A stretch of DNA of 64,000 nt from Symsagittifera roscoffensis (taxonomy: Eukaryota; Xenacoelomorpha; Acoela; Convolutidae), in contig NC_087064.1 in assembly GCF_963678635.1 (NCBI RefSeq), positions 28,002,189-28,066,188 on the forward strand, written 5' to 3'. Shown here piece after piece: positions 35,965 through 45,689 of this stretch (positions are counted from its first letter, which is position 1; every line of letters begins with the position of its first letter). The notes under the pieces are model-generated. The model had not been told where the DNA came from. It saw nothing but the letters and a program-made list of their open reading frames with translations, and did no database searches. The position numbers and the translations under genes were made by a program.

Positions 35965-36486
35965 GTGAGTTCAGAAATTTCATCATTGCAACGACGGTTT
36001 CCGCGCCACAACGGTTACCGAGCAACATTAAATTACCCATTACACTAATCATTCTGCATTAACGAAAAAACTAATAAATGGCGCGCACTGGTAATTTAAA
36101 ATATACCAAAATGGTAATCTTTAAACTAACAAATTGACCCGATCAAGAGCTTGTTTGGTTCTAATCGGAGATAGAAACAGATTCAGTTTAACAAATACAG
36201 CAAAGTATATTTTCTAAAACTATTTCTAAGCTTGATGGCAAAAACTTATACAAAAATATTGTCGCTACTCAAAATTTGCGCATCATTTCGTTTGCAGCTC
36301 CCTTTTTGACCAGCATGCTTTTTGTCAGCAACTCGCTTATCAAACCAGATTGATAGAGTTGAATTTTTTCACAGAGTAACGAAACTATGATGAAAAACGG
36401 AAACATTTCTGACGCAATTTATGTTTGATTGCATTCTGTTTTTCTCGTCATTGCAAAACTACTGAAAACGCATGACAAAATCAAAC

Positions 36487-37015
36487 AAGACTACTTGTAT
36501 CAGGGCGAAGCCCTGATTGTTCCGACTGCCTTTTAAGGTCTATGTACTAGAAATAACCTAAGAAAATTAAATGTAATAAAATAAAATGAAAATTTTTTTT
36601 CTTCTAAAATTTGAAATTTTTTACGAAAATCATCCCCCCACACGCCATATGAAGAACAAAAGGATAAGTTTCGCTCCTTGTAACAAATCAATTATGGCAA
36701 ATAAGCTTGTTTCAGCCAGTTTGCAACGATTTCTAAGACGAATTAAATCTCGCTTACGCGTTAATAGCGCAAAATATTTCGCGCGTTTATTGTCACAAAT
36801 AGGCCAAAGTGGCAATCTTTAAACCCCCATAACTTTACTAAAAATGATCACAGAGGAAATATCTTTTCAAATTTAAGCTAGGGACAATAATACCTTTTGA
36901 ATGATATAAAAAAAATCCGTCAAAAATGGCTAGTTAAAAGGTCGAAGTTTGTCTGAAGAAAAAAAAACCCACCCGAGCACAAATATTCCGTTACTTTCGT
37001 ATCGAAAGTCGGAAC
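36487..37015 (-). mobile_element. Helentron-like element, family A, first of a tandem pair
   Basis: Complete, with perfect hairpin CAGGGCGAAGCCCTG at 36501-36515, right-end stem CTTTCGTATCGAAAG and terminal GTCGGAAC. Only AACA separates it from the next copy. In receptor intron 4. Confidence 0.75.
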
Positions 37016-37018
37016 AAC

Positions 37019-37542
37019 AAAACTGCTCGTATCAGGGTGGAACCCCGAATGTTTCGACTGGCTTTTAAGGTTTTATGGAGCAGTAATAATTTAAAAAAAT
37101 TAAGTGTAATAAAATAAAATGAAATTTTTTTCTAAAATTTGAAATTTTATATGAAAATCATCTCCCCGCACGCCATATCAAGTAGAAAAGGATAGATTTC
37201 GCTCTTTGTAACAAATCAATTATGGTAAATAAGCATCTTTCAACCAATTTGGAACAATTTTAAGACGGATTAACTCTCCGCTTACGCGTTAATAGCGCGA
37301 AATATATCGCGCGCTAATTATCCCAAATTGGCCAACATGGCAATCTTTAAACCCCCACAACTTTGCAAAAATTGATTAAAATTGAAATATCTTATAAATT
37401 TTGAGCTCAAGACAACAATACCTTTTGAATGATAAAAAAAATTCCGTCAAAAATAACTAGTTGTAAAGTCGAAACTTGTCTGAAGAAAAAAAACCCACCC
37501 CGAGCACAAATATTCCGTTACTTTCGTATCGAAAGTCGGAAC
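37019..37542 (-). mobile_element. Helentron-like element, family A, second of a tandem pair
   Basis: Head-to-tail with 36487-37015 and the same orientation. The hairpin is slightly worn (CAGGGTGGAACCCCG) and the right end CTTTCGTATCGAAAGTCGGAAC is intact. Sequence differences from its neighbour show the pair is not a very recent duplication. Such head-to-tail arrays are a known habit of rolling-circle elements. Confidence 0.75.
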
Positions 37543-37633
37543 AACTATCAAATTGCAACAAACAGTAGCTTGATTTGATGGTGCTTTCAAAAGTTCAATT
37601 AACAGTATATGTGGAAAAAACTATCGCTTGCAT

Positions 37634-37960
37634 CAGGGGTTGTTCGTAGAAGATTTTGAAAAATTTTGTCGACCTTTTTTTAGGTTGACCAAACTGATTT
37701 TACGCGCTCCCCAATAACTTTATAACAACAACACCATTTTTGAACAAAAACGGGCCATGTATATTGTTTTGCCCTTTAAATTGCTATATATTGGTTCCCA
37801 CGGCACCCTTAAACAATTTTTGGAGTCGGGGTCTGAAAATGGATTGTAACAGTTTTTTGGTATAGTCATGAGATAGTACAAAAGGGGGACCCTTTGGGAG
37901 GTGAGGGGGTTAAATCTCTGAGGGATGGTTAGGGAATCGAATCCCCCCTCTAAATCCGCA
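37634..37960 (-). mobile_element. CAGGGGCGGA-type MITE, reverse orientation
   Basis: Begins CAGGGGTTGTTC and follows the reverse complement of 31239-31590 (AAATTTTGTCGACC, GGTTGACCAAACTGATTTT). The right end CTAAATCCGC is truncated before the final CCCTG. Confidence 0.5.
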
Positions 37961-38690
37961 AATTTTCATAGCCGTATCGTGTATGTTGCGACCCATGATT
38001 TGCTTGGTAGTTTTTTTTTTACAAACTTCGCAATTAAACGCATCCGTAATTATATGAAACTGTTTTTCTAATAATTTTGTTTGTAAAAGAAGCTACTTTG
38101 AGTGCTTACAAAAAATATGTGCGACGTATGATAAAAAAAATTTTTCCATGCAAATCATATTTCATGCGCTTAACTCTTTATGATGGACAGCCCATGTAGA
38201 AAGTCTCTTTAATTACGATGAACTGAAAGGTGAATTTTGGGATGTAATTTTTAGAAGGTAAGAGTGAACTTAGTTTTCAGGTTTTAATTTCAACGCAAAA
38301 TTGGTAACAAAACGAAACTTCATATAAAGCGAATGATTATGTTACAGAGCATTTTCAGCCGCACTTCCTCACTGCAATTGAACACTTCTCTCTGAAAAAA
38401 TTCTCTCGAACTTAAGAGCAAGCGGTAGGAAAGTTTTTGCTTTTTAGACACTTTAATTGGCGATTGAATGATGGGCAGGCAAATGAATAGCGAATTAGGC
38501 ACACTATATTAAGCAAAGTGGAAACTGCAAATGTCATTGTTTTATCTTGATACCTTGTTAATTGTTGCTTAAAAGGTACATCCGTTGACAATTTTTTTTT
38601 TAAAGTTGCGACCAGGTCGATTGTGTACGTGCACTGCAACCGGTTAATTCTTTTCACATATCTGTGACTTTGTACTTTGTACTAGTTTAG
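37961..38690. other. Intron 4 between MITE and LINE: no gene
   Basis: AT-rich with chance minus frames near 38320-38657. The 5' limit of the LINE is somewhere between about 38650 and 38800 and cannot be fixed without another copy. Confidence 0.3.
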
Positions 38691-38840
38691 CGTTTAATGT
38701 CTATTGCTGGAAAAGTCCCGTCCAAAAAACAAGAAAAAAAGAGATTTCTTACAATTGTCTTCACACAACCAAATTAAATTTCTAGCGATCAGTCGGTTCA
38801 TTTTAATGTCTTATTTTTAATTTCGCTTTTAATCGCCAAC

Positions 38841-39869
38841 ATGTTTGACCTCGAAACTTTCCGAAATCTGAACGACGAATTGAAATACGAGCTGTATAAA
38901 GACTTAGTCGAAAATGTTACTTATTTTAAACGAATTATCGAAAACTTAACTGTATCAACGAAAGAGGAAGAAAGAGGAAACAAATTTTTTGATCTAGAAA
39001 ATTTTAAAAACACGGGCAATTCGAAAATTACAGAAAACAAATTTGAAAACGAATGGAGCAAGATTGGAACTCGGAGCAGAAATCAGAACAAACGAAGCGA
39101 AAATAACCAAGAAAGCAAGAATAACCAAGAAATCAAAATACAAGCAACCAATATTCAAGAAGAAAAATTCGACCAGCAACGAAAACATTTATTTTTACCA
39201 CGAGAAGGAGAATATTCTGGCCTATTACTGGGAGACTCAATTGTTAACAGAATCAATGGGGAACAAATATCGGAAAATGTGTTGGCGAGAGGATTTGGTG
39301 GGCACAAAATTTCTGCATTGCTGGAACGCGTGAGAAACAGTAAATCGCGACATTTTAAACATGTAACTACGCTAATTGGAATAAATGACTGCCTCTCAAG
39401 TGATTTCGACGCGAAGGAAGCCGTGAGTAGCTTAGAAAAACTAATTTATCTCATAAATCATAAATTCTCCCCAGAAACAATTTCACTATGTACTGTAACT
39501 CCCTTAGGCGCTTTTAGAAAAGATTTTAATCCAAATGTACAGAAGCTAAACAAGCAAATTCTTAATTTAGTACGGAATGTAAAAGACTTGGGCGAAGTAA
39601 AATTGGATATTTTAGACATAAACAAAATTTTTAGTCAAAATACAGATGCTCTTAGCTCGGATGGTTTGCATCCTTCTGATGGGGGTGTTGAAATTTTGGT
39701 GCAAAGTTTTAGAGATTCTTTTAGGGGTTCTGATATTAATGCAAACACATGTGAGATTACAACCCGCCCCAGAATGAAGCAAACCCAACAATCATCAAAT
39801 TTAGATCCAAAAACGGCAGAAATGTTACAATTTTTCCAAAACGGTGCAAAATTTTTTAGGAAATACTAG
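38841..39869 (+). CDS. LINE ORF1, SGNH/GDSL esterase domain protein
   Basis: 342 residues. Residues 1-115 are charged and Asn/Lys/Glu-rich, probably unstructured or partly coiled-coil. Residues 120-292 show the SGNH hydrolase blocks: GDS at 131-133 (nucleophile Ser133), a glycine block RGFGGHK at 150-156, GIND at 180-183, and DGLHPS at 274-279 (catalytic Asp274, His277). ORF1 esterases are known in CR1 and related LINEs and are thought to act with the ribonucleoprotein and possibly membranes or lipids. The protein lacks the zinc finger seen in the fragment at 1-534 and any RRM. All four blocks are intact, so the enzyme is predicted active. Confidence 0.85.
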   Translation: MFDLETFRNLNDELKYELYKDLVENVTYFKRIIENLTVSTKEEERGNKFFDLENFKNTGNSKITENKFENEWSKIGTRSRNQNKRSENNQESKNNQEIKIQATNIQEEKFDQQRKHLFLPREGEYSGLLLGDSIVNRINGEQISENVLARGFGGHKISALLERVRNSKSRHFKHVTTLIGINDCLSSDFDAKEAVSSLEKLIYLINHKFSPETISLCTVTPLGAFRKDFNPNVQKLNKQILNLVRNVKDLGEVKLDILDINKIFSQNTDALSSDGLHPSDGGVEILVQSFRDSFRGSDINANTCEITTRPRMKQTQQSSNLDPKTAEMLQFFQNGAKFFRKY

Positions 39870-39925
39870 TTTCGCATTTTTTCTTGGTGCAAACTTTGGC
39901 GATTATTTAATTTATTTAACCTATT

Positions 39926-42900
39926 ATGCTGAATATTAAATTCTGGTTGTTTTGTGCAATTTTTCTAATTTCCAAGGCTCAGATGGAAACTAAAGAAAAA
40001 ACTATTGTTTACTGGGGCTATCTAAGCTGCCAGCAAAAGATATTATCAACGAAATGTGGGATAAATGAGCGGAGAGCTACCACACTGACTCATCTTTTCC
40101 TTTTCGCGTTGTTACTGACCCAAAGTGGGGATGTTGAAAAAAACCCTGGTCCTATCGAAACCATTGAAACAGTCTACGGTATCTGCTCAAAAAATTGTGC
40201 AAATCTTAAATTTGTTCATTTGAATTTTCAAAGTATTATTAGAAAACGGATGCAATTGAAAAAATTTCTTGATGATATGGGCGAAAACACAATTATAGGA
40301 ATTTCCGAAACGTGGCTTAAAAAAGAAGATAGTGACAATTTATGGAATTTCCAACCTAGAACGCATGCGATGTTCAGATATGATAGGCAATCAGCGGTAA
40401 AAAAGAAAGGCGGTGGCGTTTTGTTATATATACCAGTCAAATTGGCTCCGAAATTGAGGCCTGATCTAAATTTATTTGATAAAGAAAAATATGAGTCAGT
40501 GTGGGTTGAGTGCAAATCTACATTTAACATTTCGAGTAAAGAAAAAATGTTAGTTAATTTGTGTTATAACCCAAGCAGATCAAACTTTATTGATTTTTTG
40601 GAACAATTAACGCTTAACATAGATAATGCTTTTTCAGTTTCTACTAAAATTACGCTTTTGGGTGATTATAACATAAATTATCTGGATAGCAAAGAAAAAG
40701 AAAATTTAGATTCTATAATTATTCCATATGGATTGAAGGTTTTTTGTCCAAACGATGAGACCAGAATTAGTTCCTCAACAAAAACTCATATCGACTACAT
40801 AATCAGTGACTATGAAACAAACGGCATTGAGTTTTGTTTTGATACACCTTATAAAACCGACCATTTTGCTTCATTTATTTTGACGGATATAAAATGCGGC
40901 AAAATTTTACCGAGGATAATTACGACTTTCAATAAGAAAAATTATCAGAAAAATGAATTTTGCAATTCACTCTCCGCTCTTCCTTGGTATCTCTTATATC
41001 AATGTACAGACGCACAAAACATGTTCTCGACGATGATTTATTTAATTTCTTGTGCTCTACAGCAACATGCTCCTATCGAAAAAAAGTTTGTTTGTAATTT
41101 TAAACCAAAAAACGTGTTGAAAACGGAATGGTTCGATTCAGAATGTCAGCAATTGTTGACTAAGAAACAGAATTCACTCAGATCATATCGCAGTCAAAGC
41201 ACAAGCGATAATTGGTCAAAGTACCAGTTTTTACGTAATCAAATGAGCAAATTGATTAGAAGTAAACAATTCGATCATTCAAAAAATTGTTTTTCACTTC
41301 TCAGCACTATCCAACAAAAATGGAAATATATTAACCAAGTTAGAGGTACATGTTCTGGCAACCATCGAATTACAGTTCTACGAAATTCCTTCAGTGAAAT
41401 GATAACCCAAGACAAAAAAATTGCCAATCATTTAAATTATATTTTTTCAAACTTAGGCGAATTTTTCGGCGCTAAAAAGCCTCCGAATTACAACAAATCT
41501 GCCTCTGAATCTGCATCTTTTCATTTTCAACACATTACAGTGAAGCAATGCTTTGATATAGTTCGAAAAATCAAGGTTGGAAAACCTCTCGGACCTTGTA
41601 CCGTACCTGCTTGGGCAATCATTGACGGTCAATCAGTTATAGTTCCACATTTAACTTTTGTCATAAATACTTGCTTAGATGAGAACATTTTCCCGATCGA
41701 ACTGAAAAAAGCAAACGTAACCCCTTTGTTCAAAAAAGATGACCCAATGGATGCAAAAAATTATCGGCCAATATCAATAACTTGTGCTTTTTCTAAAATT
41801 TTTGAAAAAATTTTACATGCCCAAATAACAGAACATCTTGACAAATTTCAAATAATGACACCATTTCAATTCGGATTTCGCAAAAACATTTCAACACAAG
41901 ATGCTCTTGTTTATGTGACAGAAAGTATTCGAAATCAAATAGATTCAAAAAAAATCGTACATGCAGCTTTATTAGATCTGTCCAAGGCTTTTGATTCTAT
42001 TTCGCATGAAGTTTTAATTGAAAAAATGCTTTCTCTCGGTTTTTCAAATGGAGCAAATGCTTTAATTGCTAGCTTCCTAAACAAACGTATTCAAAGAGTA
42101 AACGTCAATGGAATTTTTTCAGACTGGATTGAAATAAAACGAGGTGTCCCACAAGGAACGGTACTTGGTCCGTTGTTGTTCAATATTTATGTTAATGACA
42201 TACAAGAGCGATTATATGAGGGTTGTACTTTAGTTCAATATGCTGACGACTGTATGGTTTTTTCCTCTTCTATAATTTCTGAGGATGCTTTGAATCGATT
42301 GCAAAAATCACTCAATAATCTAACGGAATTTTTTGCAGAGAACCAATTGAATCTGAATGCATCTAAATCGGAATTTATAACATTTTGTCAAAAAAATGAT
42401 AGCAAAAATGTGGATACTGATAAACTAGTAATTAGTGGGCATTATGTAGCCAAAAAATCAGAATGCAAATATTTAGGCATAATTCTTGATTCAAGTTTAT
42501 CTTTTCATGCTCAAATCAAAACAATTCTCCAAAAAATGGCCCAAGGGATTAAAACTATTGATACAATTGGACAACAACTGCCGACATTATCATTAGTTGC
42601 CTTGCTTCATTGTCTTGTTTTATCACATTTAGATTATTCAGCAATTTTTTTACAACAAATTAATGCTACTTTGATGCTATCTCTGGAGAAACAGTTGAAC
42701 TGGGCGCTAAAAAGAACATATTTCAGATCGAATTTTAAATCTTCTTCCCTTCTTCGCATTAGCAAATCGTTCATTGGAATCGAGAAAAGAATTGAGTTAA
42801 AGTGTATAACATACTTATACCAATATCTTACAAACAAAAAGAAGGCTTTTGAAAATACACTGAGACTACCGACTGACAATTATAGGCTCAACGAAAGAAC

Positions 42901-43123
42901 GAAACAAATTATTTTTGACAAACATTGTTCGACTGCTTCTCTACAAAAATCATTTTTTCATTTGACTTCTAAAAAATGGAATTCACTGCCCATAATTTTG
43001 CGCAATTTAGAAAAATCGAAAACAGAATTCAAGAAAAAATTGAAAGAATTTTACGTGAGTGAATTGAGAAACAATCCTATATGTACTAATACAAATACGT
43101 GGCGTGATTACCGTTTTTGCTAG
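39926..43123 (+). CDS. LINE ORF2: leader-2A, endonuclease, reverse transcriptase
   Basis: 1065 residues. Residues 1-19 are a hydrophobic, signal-like leader. Residues 67-76 read SGDVEKNPGP, a 2A ribosome-skipping motif that would separate residues 1-75 from the rest. The APE-type endonuclease follows: N100, SETW with E128, GDYN with D247 and N249, HIDYI with D290, TDHF with D312 and H313. The reverse transcriptase has LKKANVTPLFKK, NYRPIS (612-617), LDLSKAFD (683-690), GVPQGTVLGPLL and QYADD (771-775) with the catalytic aspartates. A C-terminal region typical of CR1/jockey elements ends with a weak basic tail. Complete for target-primed reverse transcription. Confidence 0.92.
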   Translation: MLNIKFWLFCAIFLISKAQMETKEKTIVYWGYLSCQQKILSTKCGINERRATTLTHLFLFALLLTQSGDVEKNPGPIETIETVYGICSKNCANLKFVHLNFQSIIRKRMQLKKFLDDMGENTIIGISETWLKKEDSDNLWNFQPRTHAMFRYDRQSAVKKKGGGVLLYIPVKLAPKLRPDLNLFDKEKYESVWVECKSTFNISSKEKMLVNLCYNPSRSNFIDFLEQLTLNIDNAFSVSTKITLLGDYNINYLDSKEKENLDSIIIPYGLKVFCPNDETRISSSTKTHIDYIISDYETNGIEFCFDTPYKTDHFASFILTDIKCGKILPRIITTFNKKNYQKNEFCNSLSALPWYLLYQCTDAQNMFSTMIYLISCALQQHAPIEKKFVCNFKPKNVLKTEWFDSECQQLLTKKQNSLRSYRSQSTSDNWSKYQFLRNQMSKLIRSKQFDHSKNCFSLLSTIQQKWKYINQVRGTCSGNHRITVLRNSFSEMITQDKKIANHLNYIFSNLGEFFGAKKPPNYNKSASESASFHFQHITVKQCFDIVRKIKVGKPLGPCTVPAWAIIDGQSVIVPHLTFVINTCLDENIFPIELKKANVTPLFKKDDPMDAKNYRPISITCAFSKIFEKILHAQITEHLDKFQIMTPFQFGFRKNISTQDALVYVTESIRNQIDSKKIVHAALLDLSKAFDSISHEVLIEKMLSLGFSNGANALIASFLNKRIQRVNVNGIFSDWIEIKRGVPQGTVLGPLLFNIYVNDIQERLYEGCTLVQYADDCMVFSSSIISEDALNRLQKSLNNLTEFFAENQLNLNASKSEFITFCQKNDSKNVDTDKLVISGHYVAKKSECKYLGIILDSSLSFHAQIKTILQKMAQGIKTIDTIGQQLPTLSLVALLHCLVLSHLDYSAIFLQQINATLMLSLEKQLNWALKRTYFRSNFKSSSLLRISKSFIGIEKRIELKCITYLYQYLTNKKKAFENTLRLPTDNYRLNERTKQIIFDKHCSTASLQKSFFHLTSKKWNSLPIILRNLEKSKTEFKKKLKEFYVSELRNNPICTNTNTWRDYRFC

Positions 43124-43420
43124 TTCTATATTTTTTAATTCAGTTTAATTTTTCACACATTGCTTGAAAGAGAAACTGTATATACTCTGTATATACGTTG
43201 TATAATTGGACTATCTGTAAAATTGTTTGTAAAGTTTTATTACCAGCTTGTTCCTAATTCTTAAATCTTTAATTTTCTATAGTATCCGAAACTTCATATA
43301 CTTTAATCAACCAATTTCCGAACTGTAACCGATTTTGTTTTTTTTTTGTTTTGTTTATTGCTTGTTTTCTGATGTTTTGTTTTTGTTTGATGTAACCAAT
43401 GAATTTATAACCAATTTTAT

Positions 43421-43566
43421 TATTTACACTTTGCTACACTGATGCCTCGGCTTTTTATTGTATAGTAATTCAAGTGTTCTTTCTTCTTCTTCTTCTTCAG
43501 ATGATTGTGTATACTTGCACATCAACCAGTTGTTCTTGTTCACGCTTTTGGTGGTTTTGTTTGCAG
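43421..43566. other. Intron 4 end
   Basis: A TTC repeat tract (43484-43499) and a polypyrimidine-rich stretch lead to the acceptor TTTTGTTTGCAG at 43566. Confidence 0.6.
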
Positions 43567-43712
43567 CCAGGTGGACATCCAGGTGTTCGACTACGACAGG
43601 GGCACTCTGGCAGCCACTGGGTTCATAGAACACCACGAGTGGGCACTCATAGAACACACTGTGCTAAGGGAAGAGGTCACCATCGACATCTCACTCGCTG
43701 AGTCCGAACAAA
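43567..43712 (+). CDS. Cys-loop receptor exon 5 (3' end uncertain)
   Basis: Encodes residues about 212-259. QVDIQVFDYD and HHEWALIEH fit the strand after loop B and the EW(x)L motif before loop C. The frame stays open to a TAG at 43772. The next exon needs a phase-1 junction, but every GT in this stretch is in phase 0 or 2. A GC at 43713-43714 (CAAA|GCGAAC) fits phase 1 and gives a loop C of plausible length, without the vicinal Cys pair of alpha subunits. Alternatives are an unseen microexon or a damaged gene. Confidence 0.65.
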
Positions 43713-44200
43713 GCGAACTAGGAATGCCAAATTCAACTCAACACTCCCTAGTTCACTCTAATTTTAGGATATAGTTTAGAACCCCCCTCCCCCCTCTTCA
43801 AGAAACCATCATGTTAAGAGCTTTCCATTAAAAAAGCATCTCCTTGAAAAATCCGTCATTTCGTTTTGCGAGAGTTGAAATATGTTTCTGTGATATGAAC
43901 AATTCGATTCAACATGAGTATATAACGTTTTGGCTAAATGGAAAATGGAGGAAAAAATTGTTAATTGGACCCTCAAAAATAACTCTTGGCTCGACTTATT
44001 TTGGTTACGAGTTTTGAAAAATTGTATTGAAAGCTTGGCGTGACTTGAAAGGTTGGCGTGACGTATTACTTTTGAAGGCTATCGATGCAGCTGGTTTTCG
44101 TTTTGAAAATTTTTAGGACATTTTTGGAGAGTTCTCTTCCCTTTGAAGTTAAGTTTAAATTTGTATGTCGTCTTTTGAGTTTGAATTGGTTTTGATGCAG

Positions 44201-45078
44201 TCTACCCCTATCTGCGATTCATATTCTTGTTTGAACGCAAGCCTGAGTTCTTCGAGAAAAACGTCATCATTCCCACCGCTTTAATCTGCGCTCTCAGCAC
44301 TATTGCCTTCCTACTTCCAATTGAGTCAGGAGAAAAAATTACCTTCTCGGTGACAGTTTTCCTCACATTTTGCGTCAATTTACTAGTCGTGACCAATCAT
44401 ATTCCAGCATCGTCCGAATCGTTTCCTATTATCGGACATTACTACCTTGCTTGTATCGGAATAGTTGCCATCTCAATTTTCATGACGACCATCGTGATAT
44501 CTTTTCACTTCAGAGGAGAACACATGCACCTTGAACCGATACCCGGCGGCGTGAAAAAAGTGTTGTTCAATTACATTGCGCCCATGTTAGGCTTCGGCGC
44601 AGAAAAAGCGCTAAAAAGACTTTACGGCAAAGTAGTCAGAAGAAAATCCAGAATTGCAAGGAGAAAGCAGCACAAATTTAGTACTTTCGAAACACGAAAA
44701 ACGAAGTCAAGTTTCAGCCTTTCCGCCCAACAGAATAATTCGGAAATTTTACTCAGTACGACTAAATTAAACATGAAACCTGCAAAAATTCCAAAAGAGC
44801 TACAAATAAAAGAAGTTTTGACATTGCTTCTCAAGGTAGAAACTCATTTACGAGACGTGGCTGTTGAAAATGTGTCAAAACATCAGCGAAATATTCTAAG
44901 CGAAGAGTGGAAAATTTTGGCACGAGTTGTTGACCGACTCTCAGCCATTGCTTATGGAATTGTGACCACTGTTTTCACGCTTTATTTCATGCACGCCATG
45001 CGAAACAAGCCATTGATCAGCCTACCAATGCCTTACTTTATGAACTCATCGGATTATGATTATGAAGAAGAATACTGA
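44201..45078 (+). CDS. Cys-loop receptor exon 6 (transmembrane domain and C-terminus)
   Basis: Starts after GGTTTTGATGCAG; two bases complete a codon, then YPYLRFIFLFERKP, the family's YPxxxFxxxxxRKP run into TM1. TM1 about residues 280-299 (NVIIPTALICALST), TM2 about 304-323 preceded by GEK, TM3 about 336-360, then an intracellular loop of about 140 residues with a basic stretch (KVVRRKSRIARRK), and TM4 about 508-526; acidic C-terminus DYDYEEEY. The Glu before TM2 (-1') and Leu at 9' are the pattern of cation-selective nicotinic-type channels. The usual acidic 20' residue after TM2 is not present (VVTNHIP). Stop TGA at 45076-45078; AATAAA at 45136 and 45148. Confidence 0.92.
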
Positions 45079-45135
45079 ATTGTTTGTTTCTGTTTACACC
45101 TCGCAATCCTTTATTTTTTAATATAAAGTTGATCT

Positions 45136-45153
45136 AATAAAAAGTTGAATAAA
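45136..45153 (+). terminator. Candidate polyadenylation signals of the receptor gene
   Basis: AATAAA at 45136-45141 and again at 45148-45153, 58-75 bp after the stop codon, in a position typical of a short animal 3' UTR. Confidence 0.6.
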
Positions 45154-45685
45154 AAATTATTTGCAAACAATGTGCTTAAGTATCAGTCAACACTTTCTTA
45201 AATCTTACCGCACACGGTTACTATTGTAACTATTTGTTACTACAACTTTCCAAATATGCACTCAGGAAAATGATAATCGCATTATTTTACTTTTTTAAGA
45301 AATTCGTCAAAAACTCATTTTGGTTATCGAAATTTTTTAATCAATCATACCAACTTTTTTGAATTAGTAAAAAAAATTTAACTTGACCTTTGAGAACCAA
45401 CAGACTGTTATCTATCGGTTTTCAAAAACGCTTGTGAAATCATTTTTTAACAGTTTTTTTTTGTTTTGTTTTTGGTTGCCGCAGTGTTTTTCCCCTAATT
45501 TTGTTGATCATGCTTTCATATTTTTAAAGCAGTTTTTTCTTATACTAGTTTTTTTCAAGCTCAACAACCTTATCACCAGTGGCGATGAACTAGCGATGAA
45601 AATCTTTGTAAATGCGGGCTTGCTGTTCTGTTGCCGCTCAAGCGTGAAAGAAAATGTAGTTCAGATTGCAGCAGTTCTTATTGCA
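45154..45685. other. Downstream of receptor gene: no gene
   Basis: AT-rich. A 105-codon chance-like frame (45383-45700) is rich in Phe/Leu from T runs, with no family resemblance. Confidence 0.35.
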
Positions 45686-45689
45686 TTTA

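Larger units (their letters stand above)
38700..43420 (+). mobile_element. Apparently intact CR1/jockey-type LINE
   Basis: Non-LTR retrotransposon with two complete ORFs (38841-39869 and 39926-43123), 56 bp apart, and a 3' untranslated region of about 300 bp. The 3' end contains AACCAAT twice near 43395-43418, possibly the short terminal repeat typical of CR1-like elements. No target duplication identified; ends are approximate. It sits in the same orientation as the host receptor gene in intron 4. With no stops or frameshifts it could be active or recently so. The C-terminus matches a decayed relative at 61410-61960. Confidence 0.85.

Noticed and set aside
36487-37542. Classical Helitron (5' TC, 3' CTRR) assignment
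   Set aside because: The 3' end reads CTTG and not CTAG/CTRR, and a subterminal inverted motif is present, which fits the Helentron branch better.
44227-45078. Receptor exon 6 as a separate gene starting at 44227
   Set aside because: The codon there is TTG, and the upstream codons to the AG acceptor at 44200 continue the family alignment (YPYLRF), so it is an internal exon.
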